Below are positions 1 to 11,050 of a stretch of 64,000 nt of DNA, piece after piece; position 1 is the stretch's first letter, and each line of letters opens with the position of its first letter. Made by a program: the position numbers and the translations under genes. This DNA comes from Paguma larvata. Its lineage: Eukaryota; Chordata; Mammalia; Carnivora; Viverridae. The stretch lies in NCBI GenBank assembly GCA_030068075.1, contig CM057844.1:1798001-1862000 (forward strand). The letters run 5' to 3'. Under the pieces are notes generated by a model, which saw only the letters and a list, made by a program, of their open reading frames with translations, did not search any database and was not told where the DNA came from.

Positions 1-784
1 GACTTTCTGACAAGAGGATCCCTGAGTAAAGACACTAGTGAATTGAGACGGTAAATTGTGCACAATCTGGGAGAAGGATGTCCTCTCTGGAGAACACATT
101 GAGTGAAATAACTCCTCATAAGGGACGTGAGGCCCAGCTGGATTAGCATATACACAGGAGGCTCAGAGGAGGTGCCTGGCACATGGAAAGCAATCTGGCT
201 ATTATTTATTACTGCTATTTCTATCATTGTATTATCATCTGTTTTATTTTGAGTATCCTTTGATCTAAGTCTTGATTTGCAAAGTAACCACATTCTCTTT
301 TGCAGGCAGTTTTTGGGGATAAAAAAAGGGCTTTCTCACCACAGCAATCTGGGATCAGTGGAATCAGAAGGATCTCTGAATATTAGTGTAAAGCAAGCTA
401 TAGAAGAAAGCAGGCATCTAAGAAGACTCCTGTCTTCTTCCTAATTTAGGGGATGGGCTGGTTAGAGGTTGTAACTGATTTAAGGAGAGGGAAAGACAGC
501 TGTCATAGAGCTGCAATTGCAGGGGCAATGCTGGTCCAGAGAGAGGGTTGCTCAAATCTGGGTTAACCAGTGTGATCGTCCAATGCCCTCTCCCTCTTGT
601 CATAAGCTAGGGCTCCTCAAACTGAGCCAAAAGGGATGGCCCTGGGCACCTCTGGCTCTGGTGTGTTCTCCCACGTCCCTTCTGTTCTCTGAGAATGTGC
701 TATTGTGGACATGTCCAGAAACATGTTTCAGAAGACTGGCAGCACTCCCACTGCCCTGGTGAGGAAGGAGCTAAGTGACTTATT
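1..784. other. Mostly unique non-coding DNA
   Basis: No coding region, RNA gene or transposon with clear edges is visible apart from the MIR-like stretch near 100-235. The short frames here lack codon structure, splice context and recognisable domains, and I treat them as chance. Confidence 0.5.
100..235 (+). repeat. MIR-like SINE fragment (3' part)
   Basis: The text GTGCCTGGCACATGG followed by an AT-rich run of TTATTTATTACTGC matches the end of the ancient MIR element, where a 'tgcctggcacatagtaagc' phrase precedes an ATT-rich tail. It is strongly diverged, so the edges are approximate. Confidence 0.45.
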
Positions 785-1030
785 TTTTTTGTGCTTCCAT
801 AACAAACTGCCATAGACTGGGAGACTTGTAAACAACAGAAACTTATTTCTCACAATTGTGGAGGCTGGGAAGCTCAGAGCCCTTGTCTTGTGGGCCTGCT
901 TCCTGGCTTGTATTTCTGCTGTCTTCTCACTGGGTAGAAGAAGTAAGGGAGCTTTCTGGAGCCTCTCTTACAAGGTTGCAAATCCCATTCATGGGGGCTC
1001 TACCCTCATGACCTAATCACATCCCAAACA
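785..1030 (-). mobile_element. MLT1-type LTR (ERVL-MaLR), partial
   Basis: Read on the plus strand, this is the reverse complement of an MLT1A-like LTR. It begins near CCATAACAAACTGCCATAG, continues through 'acttatttctcacaattgtggaggctggga', the 'ttctcactgggtagaagaa' part and 'catgacctaatcacatccca'. These phrases occur in the same order as in the family. It is an old solo LTR fragment with no internal retroviral region, and no target-site duplication is evident. Confidence 0.7.
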
Positions 1031-1575
1031 TGCTGTTGATAGCACTAGGCAAACAGGATCTGGACTCAGAGGGCCCCTGAAGCAAATATGAGTTAACAGG
1101 GATTTTGAACAGGTGTTGTGTATCTGTATGCTGCCAGAATAACCCTGGTAGGAAAGACTTGCTAATCAGCTTGCAGGAGAAGTGCTGGGGCCAGCAGGTG
1201 TGTGTAGCTGGGAGAGAGGCTCCTTCTTCCTGACAGAAGCCCCCAGGTAGCTCGTGTCCATGGAGAACAGGGCTAGGGCTGCTAGGGGCAGAATAGGGGT
1301 GCAGGGCTCCTAAGTGAGCATGTGTGAAAAGACCTTTTCTGGGGACTGCCAGAACCCGGGATGCAGCCTGCACTCCTGAACTCACAGGTAAGGGTGGGAG
1401 AGACAAAGGAGGAGGAGGGAGTGGGGGAGAGCAGGGGCAGTCTTAAGTGTGAGGTTGGGTGACCAAGGCAAGGGGGCCAGATTTCGTGGGGGTGCAGGTC
1501 CTGATACATCTGAAAATATCCTGTCTTAAGGCCCAGGAGCAAAACATGAGATGTTTGCTTGTTACAAATGTCTTG
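1031..1575. other. Unique non-coding DNA, nothing recognised
   Basis: This is a moderately GC-rich stretch with G-rich runs on the plus strand. It produces overlapping minus-strand frames with proline- and serine-rich, low-complexity translations and no domain signature. I see no transposon. Confidence 0.45.
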
Positions 1576-1725
1576 CTTCATTTTATCAGGCAGGAACCAT
1601 TATTAACCCAATTTTAAAGCTGAGAATACTAAAGGACAGAAAAGTGAAGGAACTTGTATGAGGTCCAAGAGCTGGCAGGTAGTGAAAGGAACACCAAAAC
1701 CCATAACTTCCTGGTGTCAGATCCC
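1576..1725 (+). repeat. MIR fragment
   Basis: The run 'ccattattaacccaattttaaagctgagaatactaaaggacagaaaagtgaagg...gagctggcaggtag' follows the core and 3' half of MIR, whose consensus has 'cccattttacagatgaggaaactgaggc ... agctagtaagtggcagagc'. Divergence is high, as expected for an element of this age. Confidence 0.6.
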
Positions 1726-1859
1726 AGGATCCTGAGGGGCTCTGCCTCATTCAGTGCCCTCTGCTGGACCTGATTTCTGGAGGGCAGGGCAGAACTTTCC
1801 AGGAGGGGTTTCTCCAAGGCTTTCCTGTTTTTCTCAGTTGGATACGTAGTTTATTAATT

Positions 1860-2246
1860 TGTTAAAAATGAGACAACAGGCCCCAAATGGAGTTGCCTAT
1901 GCTCAACCCCACATCACCAAACTGGGACCTAACTACAGTTTTGGGTCTCTCACATATGGAATCCTAAATCAGTAGTCAGGAATCACCTGATCAGCACTAG
2001 TGAGGTAAACTGCCTGACAGACCCCTGTCATCCTCTATAGGAAAGTAGCCCAGCCATAACCGACTCATTTTTTCCCCAGTGTAACCTCCTGGTTCCACTT
2101 CTGTCTGCCTATATAAACCTCTAATTCTTCACAACTCCTACAAGTTCCTTTCTATCTGCTGGATTAGATGCTGCCTAATTCATACATCATTCAATAAAGC
2201 TAATATGATATTTAAAATCTACTCAGTTGAATTCTGTTTTAGGACA
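1860..2246 (+). mobile_element. Solo LTR, ERVL-like
   Basis: The unit starts TG (TGTTAAAAATGAGACAAC) and ends CA (TTTTAGGACA). It contains a TATA box near 2110 (TATATAAA) and a polyadenylation signal AATAAA at 2193-2198, the order expected for U3, R and U5. The five bases before it (TAATT) and after it (AAATT) differ at one position, which fits a five-base retroviral target duplication. The 'caggccccaaatggagtt' opening resembles a mammalian ERVL LTR, but I cannot name the subfamily. There is no gag, pol or env nearby, so it is probably the product of LTR-LTR recombination. Confidence 0.6.
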
Positions 2247-2461
2247 AAATTTTCTTAAGACAGGAATAAAATACAGACCAGAGATAAAATGCAAAATAGG
2301 TCTTATTCAACTTGGTTAATGTGCTAATGTTGACTGTGAGTGGTTGAAGATTTGTGTAGTATTTATACCTCCCTAGAATTGCAATCCCCCATACACATAG
2401 TCACATGTGAGTTAGTGTCTGTGTAAAGCTGGCCACATCTAATCATTTATCCATCTCTTGT

Positions 2462-2670
2462 AGGTGACATTTATTGAATCCTACCATATGCCAGATGCTG
2501 CTGTGAATCCCTGGCACATATTCTCTCATTCAATCTTCAGAACAAGGTAGGTACAAGTTTTATTTCTGTCATTAGATGAAAAAACAGGGTGCAGAGCAAT
2601 GAGGTAATCTTTTCAAGGTCACAGGGTCAGCAAGTGGTGGGGACAGTGACCCTGACCTCTGGCATGGGTA
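2462..2670 (+). repeat. MIR, nearly full core
   Basis: The order 'tttattgaatcctaccatatgccagatgctg', 'ctcattcaatcttcagaacaaggtaggtac', 'gatgaaaaaacagggtgcagagcaatgaggta' and 'caaggtcacagggtcagcaagtggtgggg' matches MIR from the core to the 3' end. It is one of the better preserved MIR copies in the window. Confidence 0.8.
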
Positions 2671-2723
2671 TTTTATGGCAACCCTGACCAGGGACTTCAT
2701 GATTATAGCATGCTACTTCTTTA

Positions 2724-2945
2724 CTTTATTTTTTTTAATGTTTATTTTATTTTTGAGAGATAGAGACATAGCGTGAATGAGGGAGGGGTAGAGAGAGAGG
2801 GAGACACAGAATCTGAAGCAGGCTCCAGGCTCCAAGCTTGGAGCTGTCAGCACAGAGCCCGATGTGGGGCTCAAACCTGTGAATCACGAGATCATGACCT
2901 GGGCTGAAGTCGGATGCTTAACCGACTGAGCCACCCAGGCGCCCC
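2724..2945 (-). mobile_element. CAN-SINE (felid SINEC type)
   Basis: The reverse complement begins GGGGCGCCTGGGTGGCTCAG, contains the pol III A-box and B-box regions of the tRNA-derived head, then the GCTCCAGGCTC-type body, a CT-rich stretch and an A-rich tail. The sequence CTACTTCTTTA at 2713-2723 is repeated exactly at 2945-2955, apart from a one-base overlap with the element edge, and serves as the target-site duplication. The element is complete at its head. Confidence 0.93.
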
Positions 2946-2955
2946 TACTTCTTTA

Positions 2956-3845
2956 ATTAAAGTCACCAATGATTGTGTGAATGTTTCTTCTATTTAAAAG
3001 AAAAAACAGAAGAAACTTACAAATTGTGAAGTAAGAAAAACACAATAGGAGAAAGTGTTAGGATGTAGAGAAAACCAAGATCCCCAAATGCACATCAGGG
3101 ACAACTAGACTAGCAAAAGGAAAATGTCGTTCATGAATGATTTCTCTGATAAATCAGGAGAAAGATGGTTCTGCTTTAAGGACATTTTATGGTGAGTCTC
3201 AGAATCTAAGTGACTTAAAAAAAAAAAAAAAGAACGAACAGGGAATTATTACTTGAAAAGTGAAGGAAATAATATATGTATAAATGAAGATATACCAGCT
3301 CTTTGTGGACACATTTCTGCTCCAGTGCAGGCAGGCATGGTGGCCAGTCCTACCCCAGCAGGCTGTCCATTTGTCCTTGGACAGCTCAGGCTCTAGTGTG
3401 ACAGGGAGAACTGGTCCAAGTGGTGACAAGTCATCTCCTTCTCCAAGACAAGTGAGCTGGTTATTCTGAGCTTGGTTATCCATGACTAGGCCTCAATGAA
3501 GAAGGTCAGGATAGAGGGATTGGGTGGCTGCCCAGTAAATGAGGAAAATATATTCTTTCCAGGCAGGCATACAACCTGGGCCACTGGTAGGGCCACACAC
3601 AAGGGAAAGCTGTGCCTATTCCCCATGGGACTGAGCGAGCACTGGGGCAAAACTTTAGGAGCAAGCTGTGCCTCCACTGCCCCCACCCCTGATGAGACTC
3701 TGGGGCCTAAACAGGGCCCTGTGTCTCACAGGCCAGCTCTAGGATTTTTTTCTCCTACAATGGAAACAACAAAATATGTACAAAGCCTCCACTATGGGAG
3801 TACAAAGATGGATAAACAGCCCAGCTCACACACCCTCTGCTTTGG
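2956..3845. other. Unique non-coding DNA with a poly-A run
   Basis: No gene or recognisable transposon is seen. A 14-base A-run lies near 3218. The two opposing frames around 3496-3864 overlap each other and carry no domain signature; they are probably chance frames. Confidence 0.4.
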
Positions 3846-4275
3846 TTTCCTGGAACTGCCATAACAAATACCAAAAATGGGTAATGTAAAGAAATAGAAA
3901 CTTATTCTCTCATAGTTCTTGAGGCCAGAAGTCTCATGTAAGGTGTTAGCATGGGCACGCTCCTTCCAAAGCCTCTAGGGGAGGGTTATGCCTCATCCCT
4001 TCCAGCTTTAGGAAGCCCCAGGCTGTCCTCTGTCCTTGCCTTGTGTCCCCAGCACCCCAGTATCTGCTCCATCATTGCATAGTCTTCTCCCCTTCATGTC
4101 TAGGTCTCTGGGTCTCTCTTCTCTGTCTATAAGGACACCAATCATATTGGATTAGGGCCCACACTAATGACCTCATCTTAACTTGATTATACCTGTAAAG
4201 ACCCTATTTCCATAGATACTGGGGGTTAAGACTTCAAAACATATTTTGGGGGAGGCACAATTTAACCTATAACAC
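3846..4275 (-). mobile_element. MLT1-type LTR (ERVL-MaLR), near full length
   Basis: The plus strand shows an inverted MaLR LTR: 'ctgccataacaaataccaaaaatgggtaa', 'ttattctctcatagttc', 'tataaggacaccaatcatattggattagggcccacactaatgacctcatctt', then 'tactgggggttaagacttcaaaacatattttgggggaggcacaattt' and TATAACA. In LTR sense it therefore starts TGTTATAGG and ends in the usual TTATGGCAG region. It is a solo LTR with no internal region. Confidence 0.75.
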
Positions 4276-5530
4276 GCTCCAGTGGGATCCTTTCAAGGTG
4301 CAGTGGAATCTATCCCTTTTCCAGTTTTCCTGTGTGCTTAAGAGCTCCAGGCACCCATCATGGTAAATGGCTTATTAGCCTATCCTCATTGGCCACATTT
4401 CCTCCTGCCTCCCCCACGTCCCCTGCCATTGTTCCTTTACCCCCCCCCCAAAAAAAAAACTACCTGATCTGGAACCTACCCTAAAACACAGGCTGCAAGT
4501 TCATGGCTTTGGTGGTGGTGGGTGGGATGATGGGGCAGGATCAACCCCTTTGAGGGTGCTTCATCTTCAGGCTAAAACCAGGGAGCCTGTGGGGCTGGGA
4601 GAGCACATGTCCTGGATTGACTGAGCATGACCCAGGCTATGCCCAGGAGCTGGGGAAGGGTCAGTGTCCTTATTTCAGCAGCAGCCAGCATAGGTCTCTG
4701 GATCATCCGGCAAAACTGGTGGCCTCTTTGACCTGGGACTCAACTCAGGCCTCATGCTGCCCACACCACATGGATAACCCTATTTAATAGCTCAGGATCC
4801 TAGTAAGCTCCTCCCTATGGACAATTAGACCCAGTACTGTCAGTAAGGGAATTCTTCCACTTGGCTGAGAAGAGATGCCAGAGTTTGTTCTCCTCTTAGG
4901 GGGCACTTTGATCCTCCTATCCTATGGCATCTGACTAAGATGCTCCAGAATGGACACAGATTTTCTAGAGAAGGAAACAAGAGGTTGTCCAAGCAAAGGG
5001 ACACCTACCAAAATCACAGTGAGGTCCTATTGATTGTCCAGAGAGTATGGCATCAGGAAGCAGCCCATTGCCGCTGGGGTGGCAATCTCACCTCCATAGC
5101 GTAAAAACATGTTTGACCTTCAGGGCTCCTAGCCTAAGAAAGGTGAAAGATCAGCCTGGGAAGGCAGAATGATAGTGCAGTGCTGGTGCATATAAGGCAG
5201 GAGGTGTGTGGCCCTGCTAATGAAGACCTCCACTAGGCAGCAGCACATTATCAGGTAAAAAGATGTGATTTCTCCACTAGAGGTACCATTAAAAGCTACC
5301 ACTTTGGTTCATTCATGTAAAAATAATCCACAACATCAAGTCATCCATAGCAGAAGCTTCTCCCAGACCCAGGGTCTTGGCATGCTCAGGAGGAATCTAA
5401 ATGGACCCCTAAACATGAGACACATTCTTCTCTACTCACCAGTATCAGAGCTTTTGAATGGATTTTGGAGTTTCATAAAATGTAATTTGGAAGGATCTCC
5501 CATCAGTACAATTAAAAAGGTCGGACTTGG
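4276..5530. other. Unique non-coding DNA
   Basis: A C-run followed directly by an A-run sits at about 4440-4460. Otherwise I see no transposon, gene or RNA. Frames of 80-90 codons begin near 5265 but lack any family signature. Confidence 0.4.
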
Positions 5531-6500
5531 TTGAATGGTATCACCAAGATGGTATGTACAAGTTGTTTCTGATTTTGCTCCCCCTTACAAGAACAACAGA
5601 CAACTATTCATAGAACAAGACACAACGGAGACAATCCTAGATCAGAGGGGTGAGGCAGGGCGCCCTCTGCACCACAGAGACCAAGACAGACAAAGAGAAG
5701 TGGCCAAAACTGACAGCCTTGCCCGTCTCCCAGGTCAGTGCAGCACCACTGGGGAGAGGTCCCTCCTGAGCTTCTAGTTCCTCCAGTGGGAAAAGAGAGC
5801 CCACAGGGGACAACCAGCCCCCCAGCATTGTGAGTCACTTCCTGAGAGACTCTGGTCTCACACCATGGGGATTGCAGAGCAGTCTATGGGGCCCAACTAC
5901 TGGGAATTAGACTGTGATGGAGAAAGGGAGAGGGGCTTACAACAACCAGCACGTGAACCTTGGCAGACCGAGTTCATACCTGCAGTGCCCAAGTCGTAAT
6001 TCCAACCAGTGGCTTTGCTCATCTTTGTATAACCAAGTCAGGGAACTTATTGGGGGTGCAGATCTTCCTGATTCAGATCTAGAACAAGGAATTTTGCTGT
6101 CCATAGAACCTGGTTTTCCCCCACCCAGGCAAGGAGCTGAGTCACAGCACCATCCACGGGGAAAAGGGGACTGGTGAGAGCACCTGGAAGCTGTGTAGCC
6201 CAGCAACACTCAGGCTGAGAGGCAGAGGGGTAGCTGATCACCCCCAGAGTGAAGCCAGTGTTGGGTGTGCTATGCCCAGACGAGGGGATTATTCATAGCC
6301 TAGGCTATGCTCCTGGCCCCTCCCACCTAGAAAGAGAACAACTTGCTTCAGGCAGGAAAATGAAAGGGGAGGACAGAAACTCAGGACACTATGTCCCCTC
6401 CCTATATATAGCAGTCAAGGGGAACCTAGGGACCAAGAACTGGGCTCCCTTGAGTCCTGAACCCACTGCCCTGTGTCAGGTAAATTCCTCACCTTTTGAA
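5531..6500 (+). repeat. Possible LINE-1 5' UTR remnant
   Basis: The opening 'accaagatggtatg', followed by 'acaacagacaactattcatagaacaagacac', resembles the start of carnivore LINE-1 5' UTRs, which begin near 'aagatggcg' and carry similar lists of small phrases. It is followed by several hundred GC-moderate bases without ORF1. I see no target-site duplication, and the assignment is uncertain. Confidence 0.28.
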
Positions 6501-6929
6501 ACCATTTTCAATTCTGTAAACTTGAGATAAACCTCACCAAAGGGATGTGAAAATCACACAAGGGGGGAAGATACACAAGTATACCACTGTAATAATTATA
6601 ATTCATCAGAGTAACAAATATTTCCCCAGCACTTTACACTCTCCATGAATTTTTCACACCTTCCTTCCTTTGATCAGAGCATAAGCAATGACAACATACC
6701 CAAGTGCTCATGCTGCCCTTGGGGCTTAGCTCATTCTTCTAATTAGTCAGTAATTGTGGCTGGGGCTGGATTAACCCCACTGCCACTGGCAGAACCAGAT
6801 TTGGTGGGGGTTTTCTGAGGAGAGCCTGGGTGAGGGGCTGGGAATGGGATCTAGGATGCAGAGACAGTATCCCGAGAGGAGTAAAACTGAGCATGGATAA
6901 GCAGTCCCTTATTCATACTCTGTGGCCCA

Positions 6930-7136
6930 GCTCTGCATGGTCCAATAGGGTAGCCACTACCCATGAGAGATTATTTAAGTTTAAATGTGAATTAATTAAA
7001 ATTAAATTAAATAGAAGTCAGTTTCTCAGTCTCACAACCCACATGCTCAACAGTCATATGTGACTGGCAGCTACCATATTGGACAGTGGAGATACAGAAA
7101 TGACCATCATGGCAGGATATTGGACAACACTGGTCT
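6930..7136 (+). mobile_element. hAT-type miniature DNA transposon
   Basis: The left end reads 'tgcatggtccaataggg' and the right end 'ggatattggacaacactgg', which form imperfect terminal inverted repeats around the TCCAATA/TATTGGA core. Inside are the family hallmarks: 'gtagccactacccatga', an AT-rich middle, 'catatgtgactggcagctaccatattggacag', and a second terminal motif. It is too short to encode a transposase. I recognise the class but do not give a subfamily name. Confidence 0.65.
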
Positions 7137-8050
7137 CCATGGCACAATGATTACCAGGTGTTTTTCTCTGCTTGGTTCTAGGATTACAGAGGCAATGAAT
7201 GTCTAAACCCAAGAGTGCTCATTCCTGTATTATGGTGTAGAGAGCAGAGTGAGGCAAGCCTGGAGGGCACAGGTCCCACATGATGGGAGGCATTTTGACT
7301 AAACCATCTGCAAATATCTCTGTATCCTCAGAGCCAGGTGTCATTGTCCTCTTTGACGGATTATAAAAACAGATGCTACTAAGCACAATAGGATGCATCA
7401 ACTTGGCTCTGAGTGCAGGTTCCATTCCTGCCCTGAGCCTTCTTGAATAGGCTCTTGTCTCAGGATATTGTTTCTCCTCTCAATAATTACACTTTGGTAG
7501 GAGGCTGTGAATTGACACAGTCCAGCCAGGACAGCATAAATTGCTTGCTGAGGAAAGTGGCAGTTCTGTGGGTCCTTCACAGAGCAGCTCACATATGACC
7601 ACACTTCACCTTCTACATACTCAGTCCTTTCTCTTCCCAGATGGCTGTTTAAATTGGGATAAGATACTTGATATTTCTGTAGTTTGATCCCCCCAGGTGA
7701 TACTGGGCATCAATCTATTCCAGATTTCCGATAATAACAGATCCAGAAATGTGTAAATGAGTTGTTTGAGGTTCAGAGCAAAACTGTATTATAAAGATTA
7801 CTCAAGTCACTACCAAAGGCATAATGTTCTGACTACTAAAGAGGTTAACGAAACCCAAATTAAAGACATGAAGTACAAACAAAAGCTCTTTTTCTTTTAT
7901 TGAGTATTTTCAAAGAAGTATTCTATCTTCTTCCAAATGTTCCAGTGTGTTTTACAGTTCCTGCCCAGATATACAGCACCTAGGTAAAAAATTGGCTCTC
8001 TCAAGTGATACCAAGAGAGGCCAAGGGCTCAGAGACCTTCTAGAAATGAT
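7137..8050. other. Unique non-coding DNA
   Basis: I see no gene, RNA or clear repeat. The short minus-strand frames around 7219-7604 lack recognisable domains. Confidence 0.4.
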
Positions 8051-8054
8051 GAGG

Positions 8055-8145
8055 GGTAGTTCTGGAGTTGGAACAGCTTACATGGCCTCAAGCACACTAC
8101 TCTCTGAACCTGAGTTTTCTTATATGTTAAATGGGACAACAAACT
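8055..8145 (+). repeat. MIR fragment (5' half)
   Basis: The phrases 'ttctggagttggaacagc', 'ctctctgaacctgagttttctta' and 'ttaaatggga' match the 5' half of MIR, whose consensus reads 'cctctctgagcctcagtttcctcatctgtaaaatggg'. Confidence 0.55.
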
Positions 8146-8151
8146 GGTGAC

Positions 8152-8410
8152 TGATAGAGTGGAGGAGATGGAAAATGGGCAAAACAGGCAAGGGGAGTGG
8201 GAGATCTGGGCTTATAGTTTTGATATGTATATAAGGATGTAAGGTACAGCATATGGAATATAGTCAATAGTGTTGTAATAGTGTTGTATGGTGACAGATG
8301 GCAGCTGTACTTGTAGTGAGTACAGCTTAATATACAGACTTGTCCAATCATTGTGTTGTACACCTGAAACTAATATAACATTGTGTCAAATATACTAAAA
8401 AAAAAAAAAG
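8152..8410 (+). mobile_element. LINE-1 3' end (carnivore L1M type)
   Basis: This is a 5'-truncated LINE-1 3' UTR. It includes 'ggatgtaaggtacagcatatggaatatagtcaatagtgttg', 'tgtatggtgacagatggcagc' and the very characteristic 'tgttgtacacctgaaactaatataacattgtgt', ending in a 13-base A-tail at about 8397-8409. The inverted LINE-1 near 16118 carries the same 3' UTR type. Confidence 0.82.
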
Positions 8411-9654
8411 GCAAGGACATAGAGTTAGCAGCTGTGAGACCAGGTCCTAACCCATGGGCCTTCTTCAGGAAGATAGAGGGAAACTCAAGTTCATTTCTCC
8501 ACTTGTACAAAGCTATTGCTACCTAAGGAAAGGTCTTCATCCCAGCTTGCATATTAAAAAACAAGAAACAAAGAACAAAAACACTGGAGCAATGGTGACA
8601 CTGGATTTGAATGATTTTTCATACTTACTTTGGGTCCTATTAAAATCATGTGAATAGAATGAATAGAAAACAGAATTAGGTGGAGAATGATAGACCAGTT
8701 TCAAACTAAACTGCATTAGTTCTTCCTTGTTTTGGAAATAACATCTGAGTTCTGATACATCTGTAGACATTAAAATCAATAACTTTAGTTTAAATATGGG
8801 GAAAAAACCCACAAATGATAAAGGAAAGTAAATCAGACTATTTTCTCTATTGCATTTACACTAACTTTAAACATAGATTCAAGGGGAAAGTATCCCCCAA
8901 ATGAAGCCAAAATTTCAAATTACGTCTTTAATATTATCTTACAAAGATACCTGTCTTCAGTGGGTAACACTTTAAACTCTAGAAAAATAACCTGCCTTGT
9001 GCTTCATCTGGTCATTTTATCCTCTTGCAATTGTTAGTTCAGATTGCATTTGGATACAAGTGACAGAAAACCTGAGATAATACCCTAAACAAAAAGTGGT
9101 TGTTTTGCTTCATGTGAGAAGTCAGGGGTAAGTGGTTCTTGCCATTGGTTCAGTGACTTAACAATGTCAAAACTGATGGCCCTCATAGTCTTTTGACACT
9201 TCCTTCACATTTGCAAAATGATGGCTGCAGCTCCAACCAACACAACTGTGCTCAAGGTGAGACAAAAAAAAGTGGGGGAAGGGAAGGTCAATGTCAGACA
9301 CATCTGTTTCCTGTTATGGAGAAAGCAGAAGGTTTCTGAGAAGCCCCCCAGAGAATTCCTTTGGCTTTCGTTGGCCAGAACTGGGTCACATAACCTCCCA
9401 CTCAGCTGCAAGATAAGCTAAAAACAAGATGACTGACTGGGGCTACAAGAATAAACCTCCAAAATTGTGGTCCTGAGAGCAAAGAGGACAAGGGATGGAT
9501 GACACTTTTGGTCATGTTCTTTAGAAGCAGAGTCTGATATAGGGGTTCTTGAGAACTGACTTATTGAGGGAGGTCTCACAGGGGAAAACCATGAAGAAGT
9601 GAAGGAATCAGGATGGGGTAGGCATGTGATTTCATCAGAAGCCTAGCTTCTGCC
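8411..9654. other. Non-coding DNA, possible very old repeat
   Basis: No gene is visible. The stretch near 9050-9420 ('ggatacaagtgacagaaaacc' to 'gggtcacataacctcccactcagctgcaag') has the general look of an ancient LTR read in reverse, but I cannot assign it. The short opposing frames at 9205-9421 overlap one another and are not gene-like. Confidence 0.3.
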
Positions 9655-9777
9655 TAACACTGAGGACTACATTCTGTGACTTTTCACATTAAGAGACAAG
9701 TCCTGTATCCCCTCCCCTGGAATCTGGGTGCATCTCTGACTATATTGACAAGAGGATGTGGTAAAAATGATGTTATG

Positions 9778-10003
9778 GGGGCGCCTGGGTGGCTCAGTTG
9801 GTTGAGCGGCCGACTTCAGCTCAGGTCAGGATCTCACGGTCTGTGAGTTCGAGCCCCACGTCGGGCCCTGTGCTGATGGCTCATCAGAGCCTGGAGTCTG
9901 CTTCGGTTTCTGTGTCTCCCTCTCTCTCTGCCCTTCCCCTGCTCACGCTCTGTCTCTATGTCTCTCAAAAATAAATAAAACATTAAAAAAATTTAAAAAA
10001 ATT
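9778..10003 (+). mobile_element. CAN-SINE (felid SINEC type)
   Basis: A complete head (GCGCCTGGGTGGCTCAGTTG, pol III A box) is followed by the B box GTTCGAGCC, the body, a CT-rich stretch and AATAAATAAA plus an A-rich tail. The target-site duplication ATGTTATG lies at 9770-9777 and 10004-10011. It retains many CpGs, so it is relatively young. It shares the 'gagcggccgac' and 'tctctatgtctctc' variants with the copy at 47054. Confidence 0.95.
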
Positions 10004-10116
10004 ATGTTATGCTAGTTTTCAGGCCAGGTCTCAAGAAACTGGTGGCTGGCACTCTCTGTCTCTTGGAAGGCTTGCCTTTGGAGCCCTGGGCTGTCACATA
10101 AGAAGAAGCCTAAACA

Positions 10117-10332
10117 GAGGCACCTGGGTGGCTCAGTTGGTTAAGTTTCCAACTTCAGCTCAGGTCACAATCTCACAGTTTGTGAGTTTGAGCCCTGCGT
10201 CGGGCTCCGTGTTAACAGCTCAGATCCTGGAGCCTGCTTTGGATTCTGTGTCTCCCTCTTTCTCTTCCCCTCCTCTGCTCACGCTCTGTCTCTTGCTCTC
10301 TCTCTGAAAAATAAACATTAAAAATTAAAAAA
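10117..10332 (+). mobile_element. CAN-SINE, older copy
   Basis: The head reads AGGCACCTGGGTGGCTCAG, followed by the B box GTTTGAGCC (CpG lost) and an AAATAAACATTAAAA tail. The 14-base duplication AAGAAGCCTAAACA at 10103-10116 recurs at 10333-10346 with one change. More CpG decay than in the neighbour 110 bases upstream suggests an earlier insertion. Confidence 0.93.
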
Positions 10333-10965
10333 AAGAAGCCCAAACACCATCCTGGAGAGACCACATAGAGAGATCCTGAGATACCATGAGGAGGGAAAGG
10401 GGCCCATCCAGGCCCAGCTTTCCGATGTCCCCACCAAGGCATCAGCTGTCTGTAACCCTTGGGACCAGTTTCTTTGCCAGCTAAACACCCCCTTAAAACC
10501 ACAGTTAAACACTTCTGTGGAACAGAAGAATTGCCTGAATCCCTCACCTATGGACCATGATATGTAATAAAATGTTGTTTTAAGTTGCCTATTTTGGGGT
10601 GGCTGTTAGGCCGCAAAAGAAACTGGGATCCATGAGGAACTCAGGATTATAAATGACATCTGAGGGTTGTCCCACGTAAGGCAGGAAGTCAGGCCCTTGT
10701 GTCCCAGGATCAGTCTTTATAAACAAGAAGGCCCTGGGGTAGGGGAAACAAGCCAAGGGCAGCTCCAGGAGAGGCATTTCCCACCAGCCAAGGACAGCTC
10801 TCCATTAACCAAAGGTAGTTTTCCAGAGAGGCTATGGCTCAGGGCTTATTGGTATACCTCCTGGTGGCAGGGGATCGGCGCACCAGCTGAGCAATGGGGA
10901 TCTAAGTGGAGGCATCAGTGACATTTCCACAGGGGATGACTAACAATGCCAGCCAGAGGTGGATG

Positions 10966-11050
10966 CACACACACACACACACATGTATGCATATACACAC
11001 ACATCTACATGCATATACATATGTGTGTACATATCTACATACGTACATGC
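10966..11050 (+). repeat. (AC)n / (ACAT)n microsatellite
   Basis: A pure CA run of about nine units leads into alternating purine-pyrimidine sequence of mixed CACA, ATGC and ACAT units up to about 11050. Such tracts are length-variable. Confidence 0.9.

Larger units (their letters stand above)
9655..10630 (+). mobile_element. MLT1-like LTR split by two CAN-SINEs
   Basis: Fragments outside the two SINEs form one colinear MaLR-type LTR: 'tgacttttcacattaagagacaag', 'caggccaggtctcaagaaactgg', 'ctctctgtctcttggaaggcttgcctttggagccctgggctgtcacataagaag', 'ctggagagaccacatagagag', and the 3' end 'aataaaatgttgttttaagttgcctattttggggtgg'. The SINEs sit at 9778-10003 and 10117-10332, and removing each with one duplicate restores the order. 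Assignment to MLT1 rests on these phrases; the outer edges are approximate. Confidence 0.6.

Noticed and set aside
9778..10003. tRNA gene suggested by A and B boxes
   Set aside because: The boxes belong to the tRNA-derived head of a CAN-SINE; the cloverleaf is not maintained, and the same head recurs ten more times.
10960..11050. Possible CRISPR-like or satellite array
   Set aside because: Units are two to four bases long, with no spacers; this is an ordinary microsatellite.
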